Counted from the stretch's first letter, positions 1-12,200 are shown. The stretch is 64,000 nt of DNA from Anthonomus grandis grandis (GCF_022605725.1 NC_065555.1:24042774-24106773), one strand, 5' to 3'. Numbers and translations are program-made. The notes: generated by a model not told the origin, from the sequence alone.

Positions 1-3000
1 AAGACGCCTTGCTCCGTTCAAGGTATTGAAGAAGCTCATGTACAAAACTGTGCAAGAAGTGTATTTACCAAGATTCGACCTTGTAATAAATTCACTCCCA
101 ATTTTGATTTGGAAGCTGCAGTTCTTCCAAAAATTTGCGGGCTATTACCTAGTCATCCTATTTCTACCACAAACTGGCCTCATTTACGCAGCGCGTCCTT
201 GGCTGACCCTTTCTATGATACTCCTAGCTCTATTGATCTATTAATAGGTGCTCCATTGTTTCCCTATATTTTACTGGAGGGTAGACTTACCGGTGACTAT
301 AATGAGCCAGTGGGAATTAACACTGTTTTTGGTTTTATATTGATGGGTAAAACGGTTTCCAACTCTTCACCTATCGCTTCACAATCGCTTCTCTGTTATC
401 AGGCATCAGTTAATGATACTTTGCAGAAGTTTTGAGAAGTTGAAGAAGTACCACATGTCAAAGTTTTATCTCCCGAGGACGAGAAATGCGAAAATATTTT
501 CCGTAAAACTACGTATCGCAATCGGGATGGCCGATTTGTGGTTTCCTTGCCCTTCCGAGGTGATGAGCCTATTTTTTATGGAAGTAGAGAATTAGCTCTT
601 CGCAATTTCTTATCGTTAGAACGCAGGTTACAGCAAAATCCGAAGCTTTATGCAGATTATGCTGCTTTTATAAAGGAATATTTAGATCAGAACCATATGG
701 AATTAGTATCTTCAGATGTAATCCCAAAAAAGTCATTCTATATTCCACATCACTGTGTTTTAAAGGATTCAAGTCCCACTACTAAGCTTCGTGTCGTATT
801 CAATGCCTCTGCCAAATCATCAGATGGTATGTCACTTAAGGATCATCTTCTGTCTGGCCCGAAATTGCAAGCTGACATTTTTGCGTTGCTTCTTGGTTTT
901 AGAATTCATCGCTTTGTTTTCCTAGCGGATATTCGTCAAATGTTTCGGCAAATTATCGTTAACCCTGCCCACACTGATTATCAGAGAATTGTTTGGCGCC
1001 TTTCTAAAGATCAATCTATCATGCGCGCCTTATTTGGCTATCAAGTCATTGTTTGTTCTGGCTGAAGAGGAAAAGGATAATTTTCCTGAGGCCTCGCAAA
1101 TTATTTTAAATTCATGCTATGTTGATGATCTAACTGGAAGTTAATCAACAATTGAAGATTCTAGAAAACTTCAAAAAGACTTAGTACTGATGCTGCAGAA
1201 AGGAGGGTTCGAACTTCGAAAGTGGTGTAGCAATGATTCTCGCTTGCTAGCTGATTTACCCCCTTCTTATTTGTATAATGAGGACATTTCTCTGAATTTT
1301 GATTCAGAAAGTCCGCTAAAAGTTTTAGGTCTTTATTGGAACCATTCCTCTGACGTGTTTCAATTTTTCGTTAACTCTGTAGATAGGGGTTGTACTAAAC
1401 GCCTATTGTTATCTAATTTGGCAAAAATTTTTGACCCACTGGGCTTTCTTTCACCTTTAACGTTTCTCGTCAAGTTTTTAATTCAGCGTTTGTGGAATTT
1501 AAAGTTGGATTGGGATGCAACGCCTCCAAATGATATTCTTAATCTTTGGAAACAATATGTTAGAGATATTTCAACCCTTTCCAGCCTCAAAATTCCTCGC
1601 CTACTATTTCCTTATTCTCCTGTTGAAACTTTGGAACTACATGGTTTCTGTGATAGCTCCGAAAAGGGTTACTGTGCCGTTATTTACTTTTGTAGTTTAC
1701 TACCTAACGGTCAGGCAACCACTCGTTTTAGTTGTGCAAAATCAAAAGTTGCACCACTAAAGACACTTTCTATACCACGTCTAGAACTTTGTGCGGCCGT
1801 GCTATTGTCTCGTTTGCTATCACATGTTTACGATATTTATAAAACATCTTTTGTTATCAATAAAATATACGCCTGGAGTGATTCTACAATAGCACTTTCT
1901 TGGATTAAAGCTTCTCCGCATCGGTGGAGTACTTTTGTTAGCAACCGCGTTTCTTTTATCCAAGAAAGATTACCTTTATCTTGTTGGCATCATGTTTCAT
2001 CTGAGAATAATCCAGCCGACCTCGGTTCTAGAGGTTTGCTCCCTATGGAGTTATGTAATAGTTCGCTTTGCTGAGCGGGTCCTAGTTTTTTAATTAGCTC
2101 AACTCGCAACTGGATCCCCTTCATAAACACTCCTTCAACTTCACATGATTTACCTGAAGAAAAGAAAACATGTCTCTCAATTTTTTCTTCTAAGGGTTTT
2201 CTGGATAATCTTATTTCAAGGTTCTCGTCGCTCGACAAACTGAAACGCATTATGGCCTATATTCTTCGCTATAAGCATAATATTTCATTGCCCCGCAAAA
2301 AATATGAGGGTAACCTTACTTTGGTAGAACTCCACAATGCATTAATGCTTTTGGTTAGACATGTTCAGTCGCAAACCTTTTCCTCGGATATAATGTTAAT
2401 TCAAGGAAATAAAATACCTTCAAAAGCGTTTAGAAAATTGAATGTTTTCCTAGATAGTGCTGGGATACTACGTGTCGGTAGTAGATTAAAACATTCTTTA
2501 AGTTTTAACAATAACTATCCCGCTCTCCTACCCAGTAATCACGAGTTTACAAGGCTTGTAGTTACTTTTTTTCATTTAAAGTATTTTCACGCTGGTGTGC
2601 AGAGTGTTCAGTTTCTTATTACACAGCAATTTTGGATATTGTCATCTAAAGTCGTTATTCGTCGTATTCTTGGTAAATGTGTTAGATGCTTTGGATGTAG
2701 GCCTCAGTCAATTCAACCTCCTATGGGTGATTTGCCTGCATCCCGCGTATCACAGGTAAAACCTTTTCTTCATACCGGCGTTGATTATGCTGGTCCATTC
2801 AATGTCATGATGTCTCGTTACCGCGGCTGTCGTACCAGTAAGGCCTATTTATGTTTGTTTGTTTGCTTTGCGACTAAAGCTTTGCATTTAGAATTGGTAT
2901 CCAGTCTATCTACGGAAGCTTTCTTAGCTGCTTTGAGACGATTTGTAGCTCGCCGAGATCGCTGCCAACATTTGTACAGCGATTGTGGTAGCAACTTTAT

Positions 3001-3627
3001 TGGTGCATCCAAGCAGTTAAATAATTTTATGTTAAAATCCGCCGCATCTGAAGGTATAACATGGCATTTTAACCCCCCCTCTGCGCCCCACTTTGGAGGA
3101 TTGTGGGAGGCCGGAGTGAAATCTGTAAAAACTCATTTATACAGAGTCATTGGTATGCAGTGTTTGACCTATGAGGAGCTAAATACTGTATTGGTTCAGA
3201 TTGAAGCCTTTCTTAACTCGCGACCTCTTACACCCTTTAGTAATGATCCCAATGATATGACTGCTCTAACCCCGGGTCATTTCCTGACCCTGGAACCTCT
3301 GAGTGTTCCTCCTGAATTGGATGTCACCTCACTTCCCGTTCGTCAATTAGATCGTTGGCAAATGCTTCAAAAAATGCACCAAGATTTTTGGCGTCGTTGG
3401 TCTGGTGAGTACTTGCATACGTTGCACCAACGTGCTAAGTGGCATAAATCCAGTGGTAATCTTTCACCAGGAACTTTAGTTTTAATTCGCAATGGTCAAT
3501 GGGCCGCATAACTGAGGTACATCCAGGTTTAGATGGAATAGTGAGAGTTGTTACTGTTCATACTAGTAATGGGACTTTAAAGCGACCTGTGGTGAAGCTC
3601 TGTCCTTTGCCACTTTCGGAGGACTGA
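1..3627 (+). pseudogene. BEL/Pao retrotransposon pol remnant (retropepsin-adjacent, RT, RNase H, integrase)
   Basis: Polyprotein of a BEL/Pao LTR retrotransposon, cut by the left edge of the window. In order: a segment next to the retropepsin with the DLLIGA signature (about 225-250); RT with FLADIRQMFRQI (about 922-957) and the YVDD box at 1118-1129; RNase H with FCDSSEKGY, an IPRLELCAAV helix and WSDSTIALSW; a zinc-binding integrase head (H..H..C..C around 2570-2690) and a full DDE set (GVDYAGPF, YSDCGSNF, GGLWEAGVKSVK). The tail ends at the TGA at 3625-3627. Breaks: an in-frame TGA at 433-435 where the family has W, a deletion plus frameshift inside RT near 1040-1070, a TAA at 1142-1144 just after the YVDD box, a second W-to-TGA at 2072-2074, and a small deletion with frameshift near 3495-3505. 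The copy is therefore dead. Confidence 0.93.
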
Positions 3628-4349
3628 AAAATGCAATGCATTTTGGTGGGCGGTATGTTAAGTTTTCATTAATTTTCATTTAGTTTATTTAGTTCATATT
3701 AATTCATGTTCTTTTATCACTCGGTATTTTTCTTTAGTTAAATTTAATGCCTTTGGTTGACTCACCTTGTTAAGGAAGTATTTCATTTGTTTAAATAATT
3801 TATTTTTTTTCTTGAATTTCAACTCCTCGTTTTGAGGCCTTAAACAGTGCGCGATACATTCGAGCTCTAATCGTCAAACAGTTTAGAGTCGCGACTCAAC
3901 ATCGAAAAATCGCTAGCGTGAAAGTGTAGATAATTCGCAAATCTCGGCCACCGATAATAAAAGGTAAGATCTCACAACAGCGTTTTCCAAGTTTTTAGTT
4001 AATTTCATTAAGTGTTTACAGTCCACTAAATTACTTTTTTTTTCCTTTTTTTTCATCGTGAGTTAACTAACTTTTTAATTTTATTTTTTTATTTGAACTC
4101 AGCGCAATTAATCAACAAAGTTGTCTGACTGACCACGAATAAATCCCTGCTCCATTGTAATTAGTCAACAAGCAAAATACGTCAATAATAAAAGTTAAAA
4201 GTCAAAATGTCAACAAGCAAAACCGCCCTGTCAAAATAACGCCTGGGCACTAGGCTGTGGCTGGCTGGCTAGCGAGCGCTCTATAATACACCGTCGCGTC
4301 GCGTCGGCGTCTATGACATAGCGCGTAATTGGGACGGAATCTCGGGAGG

Positions 4350-4357
4350 TATAAAAA
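4350..4357 (+). promoter_or_regulatory. TATA box of the BEL 3' LTR
   Basis: TATAAAAA in a GC-richer setting about 60 bp upstream of the AATAAA signal. This fits the U3/R boundary of an LTR. Confidence 0.6.
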
Positions 4358-4409
4358 ACCCCAGACTAGCAGCCTTATAACTTTGCAAATACTTACCCTA
4401 ACAACTTGA

Positions 4410-4415
4410 AATAAA
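4410..4415 (+). terminator. Polyadenylation signal of the BEL 3' LTR
   Basis: AATAAA followed about 10 bp later by a TTGTTCTT stretch, at the expected place near the end of the LTR R region. Confidence 0.55.
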
Positions 4416-4492
4416 CGTCATTGTTCTTATAAACTTATGTTGTATTTATTTTTAGGAAAATATATATATATTTTTTTTAAATTTTCCAAGCC

Positions 4493-4570
4493 CATTGTCG
4501 ATACTGGGCGACCGAAAATCCTCATTGGTTCACAGAATGTCATAAACAACACCCTCAAAGAGTCAATGTG
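4493..4570 (+). pseudogene. Mariner-type transposase fragment (26 codons)
   Basis: An uninterrupted stretch reads HCRYWATENPHW then HPQRVNV. This is the conserved NCRYW..xNPHW block just after the first catalytic D of the DD41D mariner family that occurs repeatedly in this window (compare 16.9 kb and 51.5 kb). No other part of the element is attached. It sits exactly at the broken 3' end of the minus-strand LINE. Confidence 0.7.
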
Positions 4571-4574
4571 GTAA

Positions 4575-6518
4575 AGTGGAGAATGAGGGTGTCTGACGGG
4601 TCTGCCTATCAGGAACATATAGACCAATTTTACCGAGTATATCTGGGCAACAAGATCCAGAATAGAAGACTGACAGGTCACGATGTTTACGATGGGTTTG
4701 GAGAGTACGGATATTAAGTTCAGACTCAAACTCGTGGTAGATAATAGGAAGTGGAACATACCTTTTGAAGGCAATGTATCTTAAAAATTAAAAGATTGTT
4801 ATAATGAGGTGACCAAATACATGAACCATACTCTAGGTGAGGACGAACTAGTGCACAGTAAAGAAGCTTAATAGAAGCAATGTCTTGGAAATCTCTGGTG
4901 CACCTCTTAATAAAATCCAGCATTTAGTAAAGTTGTTGTGACATGAAGAGAATTTTAACTAATTAATGAGAAATTTAACTAATTTAATTAAAAAATTTTG
5001 AGTCCAAAGTTATACTAAGGCCTTTTATACTAGATAACACTCCTAGAGGAGTGGCGTTAATAGTATAAACATGATTAAGTAGGCCTGTACCTCGAGTGAA
5101 AAGTATGGAATGACATTTACTGGTATTCAACACCATATTATTAGCGGTGCAGGAACCAGCAAGCCTATTTAAGTCAAGCTGAAGTTTGAGGCAATCATTC
5201 AAATTTGAGACTCTACGGTAAACCTTAAGGGCATCCGCAAATTCAGATCGTAGCTATTCAAGAAACAACTTCCAATATCATTGATGAAGATGTTAAAAAG
5301 CAACGGCCCCAAGTTCCCCAAGGATCCTTGGGGAATACCAGATGGAGTCTGTGCTTCATTTGATTCAAAATTGCACAGTTTAACAATCTGCTACGGTTAG
5401 ATAAGACCGTATACACCGCATGTACATGACAACCCTCCTCAAAAGAGTGGATAACAAAGTCAGTAAAAGTGAGAACATTCAGCTCAGTAGACTGCCCTGA
5501 CATAAAACCAAATTGTCTGTCATTAATTACAACACCAAGATAACGCACCAAAAAACCATAAACAATCCTCTTAAAAAGCTTTGGGATAGAGCTAAGGATA
5601 CTTATTGGTCTATAATTCTTGACCTGAGTGCTGTCACCAGACTTTAAGATGGGAGTCATAAAGCTTGATTTCCAAAAATCAGGGAAAAAACCTGTCCTTA
5701 GGGATAAATTAAATAATATAAACAAAGGTCTTAAGGTAATAAGGCTGCAATGCTTTAAGAAGATAGGAGGCAACCCATCGGGGCCAGGACTCTTGCAAGC
5801 ATCCAATGTACTCAGCTCAGAATAAATTTCAGAGATTGTTATGCTAAACTTAGAAACATTCAAATTATTTGTAAATTGATTTACAGATACTGAATCGTTA
5901 CTGTTAGGTGGTGCATTGCTATACATTTCAGAAAAATACTTAGAGAACAGATTGACTATATCAATACCAGAAGAGCATTTAACGTTTTCGTAAAATATCT
6001 CTCGATATAAGATATCTTTCACTTTTGCCTTTTTTATTGTTTACAAATTTCGCAGATTATTCCTAAGCGATTGGTCTGTAAGAAACACATATTCATCATA
6101 GCAGTGTTTTTTTTTTATTTTACATCTAAACCGTAGTACCGAAAAAGCACGATAATCGGCATCCAATTGTGAGTTCAAAAATCTTCTTTGCAACTATTAA
6201 CTCTTTCAACTCTGATCAAAACCAATAAGGAAATTTTTAGCGGAATATTTCTTTAAATATACAAAGCAGTCAATAAATACATAAATATATAATTTCATAA
6301 AATACATTTAACATATCATTCAAAGCTAAATTCGTTAACAGTGAATCCCAGTCAAACTGCGATAGGAAATCCAAAATGGCATCCCAGTCGACCGAATGAA
6401 AGTCCCTATAGGAATCAGAGCCAGTCAGTTCACTTGAATTTCTGTTAAGACCACACTCCACACAATAGTACACTGGAGGGTGATGATTGTCTGTTGGAAG
6501 TAATGCAAAATCAGCCAT
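4575..6518 (-). pseudogene. Jockey/CR1-like LINE ORF2 remnant, minus strand
   Basis: Reads from high to low coordinates. 6518-6270 is the endonuclease-RT linker (VDWDAILDFLSQFDWDSLL). 6022-5258 is RT with KSPGPDGLPP, the YRPISILSSIPKLF box and RQFGFMSGQST; the frame breaks before the catalytic motifs, where VPQG has become garbled near 5330. 5202-4984 gives NMVLNTSKCH (thumb region). 4923-4575 gives the C-terminal domain with LLYCALVRPHLEYGSCIW and the LSVFYSGSCCPDIL segment. Several frameshifts and stops make it non-functional. No poly(A) or 3' UTR is seen because the end is replaced by a mariner scrap. Confidence 0.85.
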
Positions 6519-6665
6519 GGAAACAGTTACATCTGAGAAGAAGGTTGACCTGAAATAAATTACTTAGGGCACAAAGGCCAGATACTGCCTGGACAGACTC
6601 GATTTCATCAGATGATGAAATAAATGTTATGAAATAGATGAACTCTTAATACAAAAGGTCATGAC

Positions 6666-6737
6666 GTATTAAGACTATCACTATATCATCCAGATCTAAG
6701 TCCATTTGAGTTAGTTTGGGCTGAATTAAAAGGTTAA
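6666..6737 (+). pseudogene. DDE transposase C-terminal fragment (IS630/Tc1-like)
   Basis: A 23-codon stretch reads VLRLSLYHPDLSPFELVWAE, the usual YHPDLNPIExVW block around the last catalytic E of IS630/Tc1-type transposases, and ends in a stop. The rest of the element is not recognisable. Nearby codons contain many stops. Confidence 0.6.
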
Positions 6738-8838
6738 CAAAAGTGCCAAAGAAAAATGTAAACTTTCAAAAATTCAGTAAAAATAATGAATTGTCTAAAA
6801 GAGAGGAATTACATAGAGAAGATTATGGACCACAAAACTTAACCGTCAAAGACGACAAAATCTATTTTAATTTGTAAATTTGACTTTAAAATCTATATCA
6901 TATTTGTAAATAATATTATTTAAAATTAAAATTTTCAAAAAGAATAAAGTCGTTGAATGACTATAGTAGATACTATATTTATTTTAAAATATTACTAAAA
7001 GTTAAGCAAATTCGTAAATTTCACGGTTAAAGAGTGTAAAAATATGGGAATTTACAATTTATATTAACTTTATCGTTTCCATCCCTGTTGCACACTGACT
7101 GTTTCGTCTGCGGATTTCATCGGCCACTTGGATATGCACTGATAAAAAGAAAATGTAAATTTACACACTAAACCATTGGTTATTTTGATGCCAAGATCAG
7201 TAATGGTAAAAATACATTAATATGTAACATTACATTTTTAATGTATTTTTACATTTTTTACGTAAATATTCGCAATGTAAAGTTACATACTAAAACGTAA
7301 AATTTCAAATTTAATTGTAATTGTACACTGTAAAACTTCAATGACAATTAAAGTATTTCTTCAACAAAAAATATCCTAACGTTTGGTATTATTAGTATAA
7401 CTGAATATGTAATGCCACCATGTTTTTTTTTTAAAATGTACGATGTAAATGTACCATGATTTTAAATGAATTATTACTACTGATGTCGAATTTTTAACAT
7501 GGAATTTTACCTAAAAACTCCAAAAATACATTGCATATTAACCAATAATATGTACATTTACATTACTCGGGACAGCGGCGGCAGCGCGGCCCGGCGGGTT
7601 GGTTAATCAATGCCGGGTCAGGGTTTGGGTTTATATACCCAAACCTAATCCGGAATTGATAAACCCGCCTCGCCGTTCTAAGTAATGTAAATGTACATAT
7701 TAGTATTTGCAATGTATCTTAAAGCTTTTTATAAAAAATTTCATGTTAAAAAATCCCCTGATAAGAAAGAACCATGCAGCCGGGCTCCGTGCCACCACCT
7801 TCATCGCCTATATACCCGGTAACTCCTTCAGAATGGACTATATAGGAACCCTCCCCCTACCTATTAGGAAGCAGTGAAATAACTATCCTTTACTCCAAGG
7901 CCCACCGATGTATAGGCCCACAACTCCGCGGTAGTCATATGGTTACGTAGTAGTTTTCACCTGTTGTTACCTATACTATGTAGTATAGTTATTTACATTG
8001 CAAAAAAAATTTAAATTTATTTTGCTTATTTACGGATAGACATCTCTACTAATCTACTATTATTATTCCTTGATTTAAAAAAAACATAGCTTGATTTTAG
8101 TTACGGCTGTGTAGATTATGAATTTCATTACACCATATATTTCAAAAGAAATCTAATTTGTGTATTTATAGAATATCTGTCAAATCTGCGACTACTGAAA
8201 TTCGGAAAGAAATCTTCAACGTTACCGAAAGCTCAATTGCAAAAAAAAGAATTGAGCTGGGCGCTATTTTAATTTAAAATTCGTTGCAGTACATTTGTAC
8301 ATAAAAACAAATATAGAAAAACAGTTTGAGGATTGAACATGATCTTTAATGTTATTTTTGTATTTATTAATTATATTTTCTTACTATTGGATATTTAAAC
8401 TAATAATTTAAATTTAAAATTTTTTTGAAGTATTCAGTAGCGGTGGATTTTGCATAAGCCGCTGGAATTTTTAGGAACGAAATCAGCCATGTTTTATTTA
8501 AAACTGCGCCCCCCTTACCATTGCCCCGTAGTTACAGATTGGATTGCCGGATAATAATACCTTTCTTTCTCAAAAATATTTGATAATTCTCATTAGTGTT
8601 TGATAGTAGAAATCTTTTTTCTATTAAGATTTTTTTAAAGAAGCAAGAAAGTCAAATTGTTTTTGTTTTTTAGCTTATCGTTACCTGAGTAATCGTTACC
8701 GGTAATAATATAGAATAAAATTTGAGATTTTTAAGAATATTTTTAACCCTTAATAATATTTAACGGTCCTGACAAATTTATGATTAAATAATTCAAACTT
8801 TTCAGAAATGTTTTCACTAAAATACATTTTTTTTTCAG
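6738..8838. other. Intronic sequence upstream of the first visible myosin VI exon
   Basis: No coding exon is visible. 7140-7720 is dense in TACATT/ATGTAAA motifs and contains the foldback repeat at 7525-7719. 7770-7960 is a GC-richer island without an open frame. The remainder is plain AT-rich intron. Confidence 0.6.
7525..7719. repeat. Foldback (palindromic) MITE-like repeat with GC-rich core
   Basis: Left arm AATATGTACATTTACATTACT (7548-7566 core) is matched by AGTAATGTAAATGTACATAT at 7680-7700. Outside these, ATACATTGCA (left) matches TGCAATGTAT (right). The core from about 7567 to 7679 is itself an imperfect palindrome centred on GGGTTTATATACCC. No open frame and no transposase. Confidence 0.7.
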
Positions 8839-8932
8839 GGTACAAATTTTATCAGATGTATAAAGCCAAACAACAAAATGGTGGACCAGCAATTTGATGG
8901 CAGTTTAAGTTTAATGCAACTTACATGTTCTG
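8839..8932 (+). CDS. Myo6: Myosin VI coding exon (motor domain, FIRCIKPN segment)
   Basis: Internal exon bounded by a TTTTTTTTCAG acceptor (ends 8838) and a GT donor at 8933. It begins in phase 0 with GTNFIRCIKPN, the actin-side helix found in all myosin motors, and continues MVDQQFDGSLSLMQLTCSG. The next residues come from the following exon after a 54-bp intron; the split codon is G|GA. The match to insect myosin VI (LELMEHG... downstream) is strong, so this is not another myosin class. Earlier motor exons (P-loop, switch I and II) are not in the window, so they lie to the left, beyond the BEL and LINE insertions. Confidence 0.93.
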
Positions 8933-8986
8933 GTATGCTTAAAAACAGGTTGCGTTTGGCTGGATTTTTTATTTTAAATATTTCAG

Positions 8987-9117
8987 GAATGGCATCTGTA
9001 CTAGAGCTTATGGAGCACGGTTTTCCCAGTAGAACACCATTCGCAGATCTACATTCTATGTATAAAGATTACCTACCTAAAGAACTAAAACAGCTTGCTC
9101 CCAAAACGTTTTGTGAA
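8987..9117 (+). CDS. Myo6: Myosin VI coding exon (motor domain, relay/converter approach)
   Basis: Acceptor ATATTTCAG ends at 8986 and donor GTACGT starts at 9118. Reads MASVLELMEHGFPSRTPF, then ADLHSMYKDYLPKEL, ending in FCE in phase 0. This is the segment between the FIRC helix and the converter. The exon joins in frame to AMLHSLKL at 14079, leaving an intron of 4961 bp filled by a mariner and a long-inverted-repeat element. The open frame that continues past 9117 to 9153 is intron read-through. Confidence 0.93.
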
Positions 9118-9459
9118 GTACGTATTTACCACATAACAAACACAACCATCTAATTTATAATTGAATCGCAGAATGTTTTATATCAAGTATATTTATTTAA
9201 TGAATAGCAAATTATTAGTGCTCCCTCAAATAATAAATTGTAATTATGGAGGAAAGGAATTTTCAAAAACTTACATGTCAAAATATATCATATAAATCGT
9301 CACCTCATATGTTTCTGAGTCAAAGTATTTTTGTCTTGAATTTACGAATAATTTTACTATTAAAGATAGAACATTGCATCTTTAATAGTAAGGTAGATAC
9401 ATTGCAATTACAACCAAAGTGGAACAAAGTTTACGCAGCCAAAAATGCAGTTGTACATG
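9118..9459. other. Residual intron sequence before the mariner
   Basis: No coding signal. It contains a small perfect hairpin: 14-bp arms at 9354-9367 and 9378-9391 around a 10-nt loop. Confidence 0.5.
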
Positions 9460-9569
9460 TAAAAATTTTTAGAGGCGGGAGAACTTTCATTTAGAAACAC
9501 TGTTTTTTTATGACAGCCGACCTGACAGTCCTGGGTTATTTTTAGATTAGTTTGGTTTGGCAATTCATC

Positions 9570-9968
9570 ATGAACAGACTCACGCCGGAGCAACGTTTCC
9601 AAATTGTTCAAATTTATTTTGAAAGACATAATTCTATTCGGGAAACACATCAGACATTACGTGAGTTTTATGGTGCTCATAATCGTCCTTCAGAGAGATT
9701 AATTCGAGAAACTGTTGATCGTTTTTGCAATACTTTTACTCTAGTCGACAAGACACCGTACACTGCGCACGCAACATGCGATAGCTGCTGTGCAGCATAG
9801 TGTTGATAATGATCCAAATGTGTCAATTCGTCGTCATTCTCAACAAGTGAACTTATGTCCATCCACTTTATGGAAAGTTTTGCACAAAGATCTCGGATTG
9901 CGAGCATATAAAATTCAACTTGTCCAGGAGTTAAAACCCCAGGATCATCTTTTGCGCTGTACATTTAG
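9570..9968 (+). pseudogene. Mariner transposase, N-terminal half
   Basis: Starts MNRLTPEQRFQIVQIYFERH, the helix-turn-helix head of a mariner-type transposase that binds the terminal repeats, then REFYGAHNRPSERLIRETVD. The frame is lost near 9740-9790 (stops), then resumes with DNDPNVSIRRHSQQ and DLGLRAYKIQLVQELKPQDH. It is cut at 9968 by the long-inverted-repeat element, after codons corresponding to RCTF, and the second half resumes at 13281. Confidence 0.85.
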
Positions 9969-10978
9969 TCCGGGGAATCTGTACTTTTTAACAAAAAAAT
10001 TGCAACCCGCAAACGAACGACTGGATGTGGTAAAGGGGTTCATAAGAAACATAAAAAAAATAAATTTATACCTGGGGTAGTTGCGGGGTGGTTTTGCGGG
10101 GGTGAAAACTGAAAAAAAACAGCTGGAGCATTTTTCTATCGATATTTCCGGCGAAAGTTGACGCTCAAATAAAAAGTGCTTAATGGCAAAGTTGTAGATA
10201 ATATAAAAATCTATAATTTTTGTAGAGGGCACTTTTGAACATAACCTCAAAATGTTCAAGATAAATGCAAAAATGGCGAAAAATGTTTTTTTCGTTTTTT
10301 ATTTTTCATTTATCCAAAAAATATGCAATTTTCATAAAACTATAAACTTGGTATAAATATACCCTTTAGTATCCTAAATAATCTTTATTTTTTTCAGTAC
10401 TATACAATAACAATTTTTCAAGAAATTCAAGTTTTTCGAAAAAATTACTTTTTTTTTAAACGAAATTTGTCCTTTAGAGAATTGTCCTAGGAAGTTCATA
10501 TGGAGCTCATTTTTTTGTTTTTATTTCTACTTTTTAATAAAATAAAGAAAGGTTATACTTCCCATTTGAAGATAAGCCAAAAAATGCAAAAAACTGAAAA
10601 AATGTTTTTTGCAACAAATTTTTTGCAACAATGAACTTTTTATTAATTGTTAATAATTTACTAAAAATTTTTAAAATGTCAAAAAAGTAATAACACTACT
10701 AGATTCTACGAAAAAAATACATAAGAAAATATATGTAATCATCATGTAAAGTTCAATAGATTGTTTTATGCAGGAGACAATTCAAGCTTACCCCCCAGTA
10801 TGTATCCCGTGCCTCGACGCGTATTCTGTATATTACACTAAATCAACCAGAGAAATCGATGTCGCTTTATAATTTTCGAAGGGTAGAATCGATTTTTCGA
10901 ACTTACCAATTCCAAATCGATTTTATTAAACAAAATTTGGCTACTTTTTGATCGAAATCAGCGGTTTTTACATATTTC
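9969..10978. repeat. Left terminal inverted repeat of the 3.3 kb element
   Basis: About 1010 bp, inverse of 12291-13280. Landmarks in both arms: CAACCCGCAAACGAA, GGGGTTCATAAGAAACAT, TTTCCGGCGAAAGTTG, ACGCGTATTCTGTATATTAC. The innermost match is ACATATTTC. Confidence 0.85.
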
Positions 10979-11385
10979 CATAAAAAATATTTAATGTATG
11001 GAATTTATTAAAAGTATGAAATAATTGTACAAAATTGATTAAAATTTTACAAAATTGCTGAAAATTTATTGCAGTATTTGATTTTATGAATACATTATAC
11101 ATTTTATGATACAATATTTTATTATACAAGAAAATATAATACAATATTTTATGATACAAGAAAATGTTTTACATTATGTACAGTTTATATAATACGACGT
11201 ATTGTTTTATTGATTTATTAGTCTTTTTTTTAATTTACATGCTGTGAAACTTGTTCATGGTCGGACTCTCCAGTACAATCTGGTTCTTCAGCGTTTTCCG
11301 CATCTTCATAATCGCTGATATCCGAGTCTTCACATTCTTCTTCTTTTTCGGCGTAGACGCCGATGAGATTCTTGGAAGTTCAAAC

Positions 11386-12200
11386 TCATTTAAAAATCTC
11401 TTCCGAATCACTGCAATCTTCCTCTATTTTATCGATATTGGAGCAGTTGCCTGTATCTTGGCAATTAGTGCACAATGATTTGCACGATAGCCCATGCTTC
11501 CTACACCCACATCGATTTGTACTGCAATTACCTTTGCAGATGCAAAAGATTTTTTTGAGTAACTCTTCGGGTATCATCGTGTCGCTTGGGTATCGAGGCA
11601 TAAGAATTATACTATTATTCACGAGTGACTCTTTCCATCCCCAAATGGTTGCACTTAAGTTGTTACCAAGCCACATTTGAAGTTGATGATATACTCTGAA
11701 ACAATGATGTGTAGCTGCTCCAATTGTTGGTGGTAACTTTTGTAATTTGAATGTAGATTCAGCAGTTAAGATTTCGTAACGCTGAAATCTCAAATCGTTC
11801 AAAGTTGCTTGTTCTTTAGTGTAATTGTAAATATGTGCAATCATATTACAACCATTGTGAGCTATTACAGTTGGATGAGAATCAGGCTCATAAAATGGCT
11901 TTGCTAATTCAGCCAAGTTCGGAGAGTTCATGAGCGCTTCCACTGTTTTTTTTTGCCTTTCCCTGCGAACCTAGATGTTGAATCGCAGCCAGTAAAACAA
12001 CGGATAAAAGCAATAATAGATTGGTAGTGCTGGAATTTGAAACTTTTTGATGAATAAATTGCATCATTTACTTTTCCTGCACCTACTTTCAAAAAGTAGA
12101 TCGGTGCATTGTTTAAATTGAATTGATGCAATAAAACTAAAAGATCAACATCTTGGCCTACAATGAAGATCTGCTCTAATCTCTTTCCGAGCTGCAACAT
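11386..12200 (-). pseudogene. Nuclease-like / CXC (tesmin-TSO1-type) protein remnant inside the inverted-repeat element
   Basis: Two overlapping minus-strand frames form one broken gene. 12200-11928 reads RLEQIFIVGQDVDLLVLLHQ, then FIRCFTGCDSTSRFAGKGK. The paired acidic motifs (QDVDLL and TGCDS) resemble the late metal-binding motifs of XPG/FEN1-PIN nucleases (EDxDLL and GCDY). 11943-11386 reads EALMNSPNLAELAKPFYEP and ends with a cysteine block CICKGNCSTNRCGCRKHGLS and CKSLCTNC, a CXC/CRC-type zinc motif. The frame switch falls in a run of nine A (minus strand) near 11946-11954. Upstream there is an acceptor-like TTTATGTTGCAG before CTCGGAAAG, suggesting the 3' exon of a longer gene. The nuclease reading is inference; the cysteine block is seen. 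Confidence 0.6.

Larger units (their letters stand above)
3656..4440 (+). repeat. 3' LTR of the BEL/Pao element (right end approximate)
   Basis: The pol stop at 3627 is followed by a purine-rich stretch (GGTGGGCGG, 3645-3653) and then TGTTAAG, a usual LTR start. The block contains a TATA box and an AATAAA in the right order and spacing for an LTR. The 5' LTR is outside the window, so the right boundary (about 4440) is inferred from the polyadenylation signal. Confidence 0.7.

Noticed and set aside
9246..9494. 82-codon open frame before the mariner
   Set aside because: It overlaps the mariner terminal repeat and a hairpin; no conserved pattern.
9945..10259. Open frame on the minus strand and its twin at 12986-13201
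   Set aside because: Both lie in the inverted arms of the 3.3 kb element and are near-identical only because the arms are copies. No domain, no codon-like conservation, and the frames differ at their ends.
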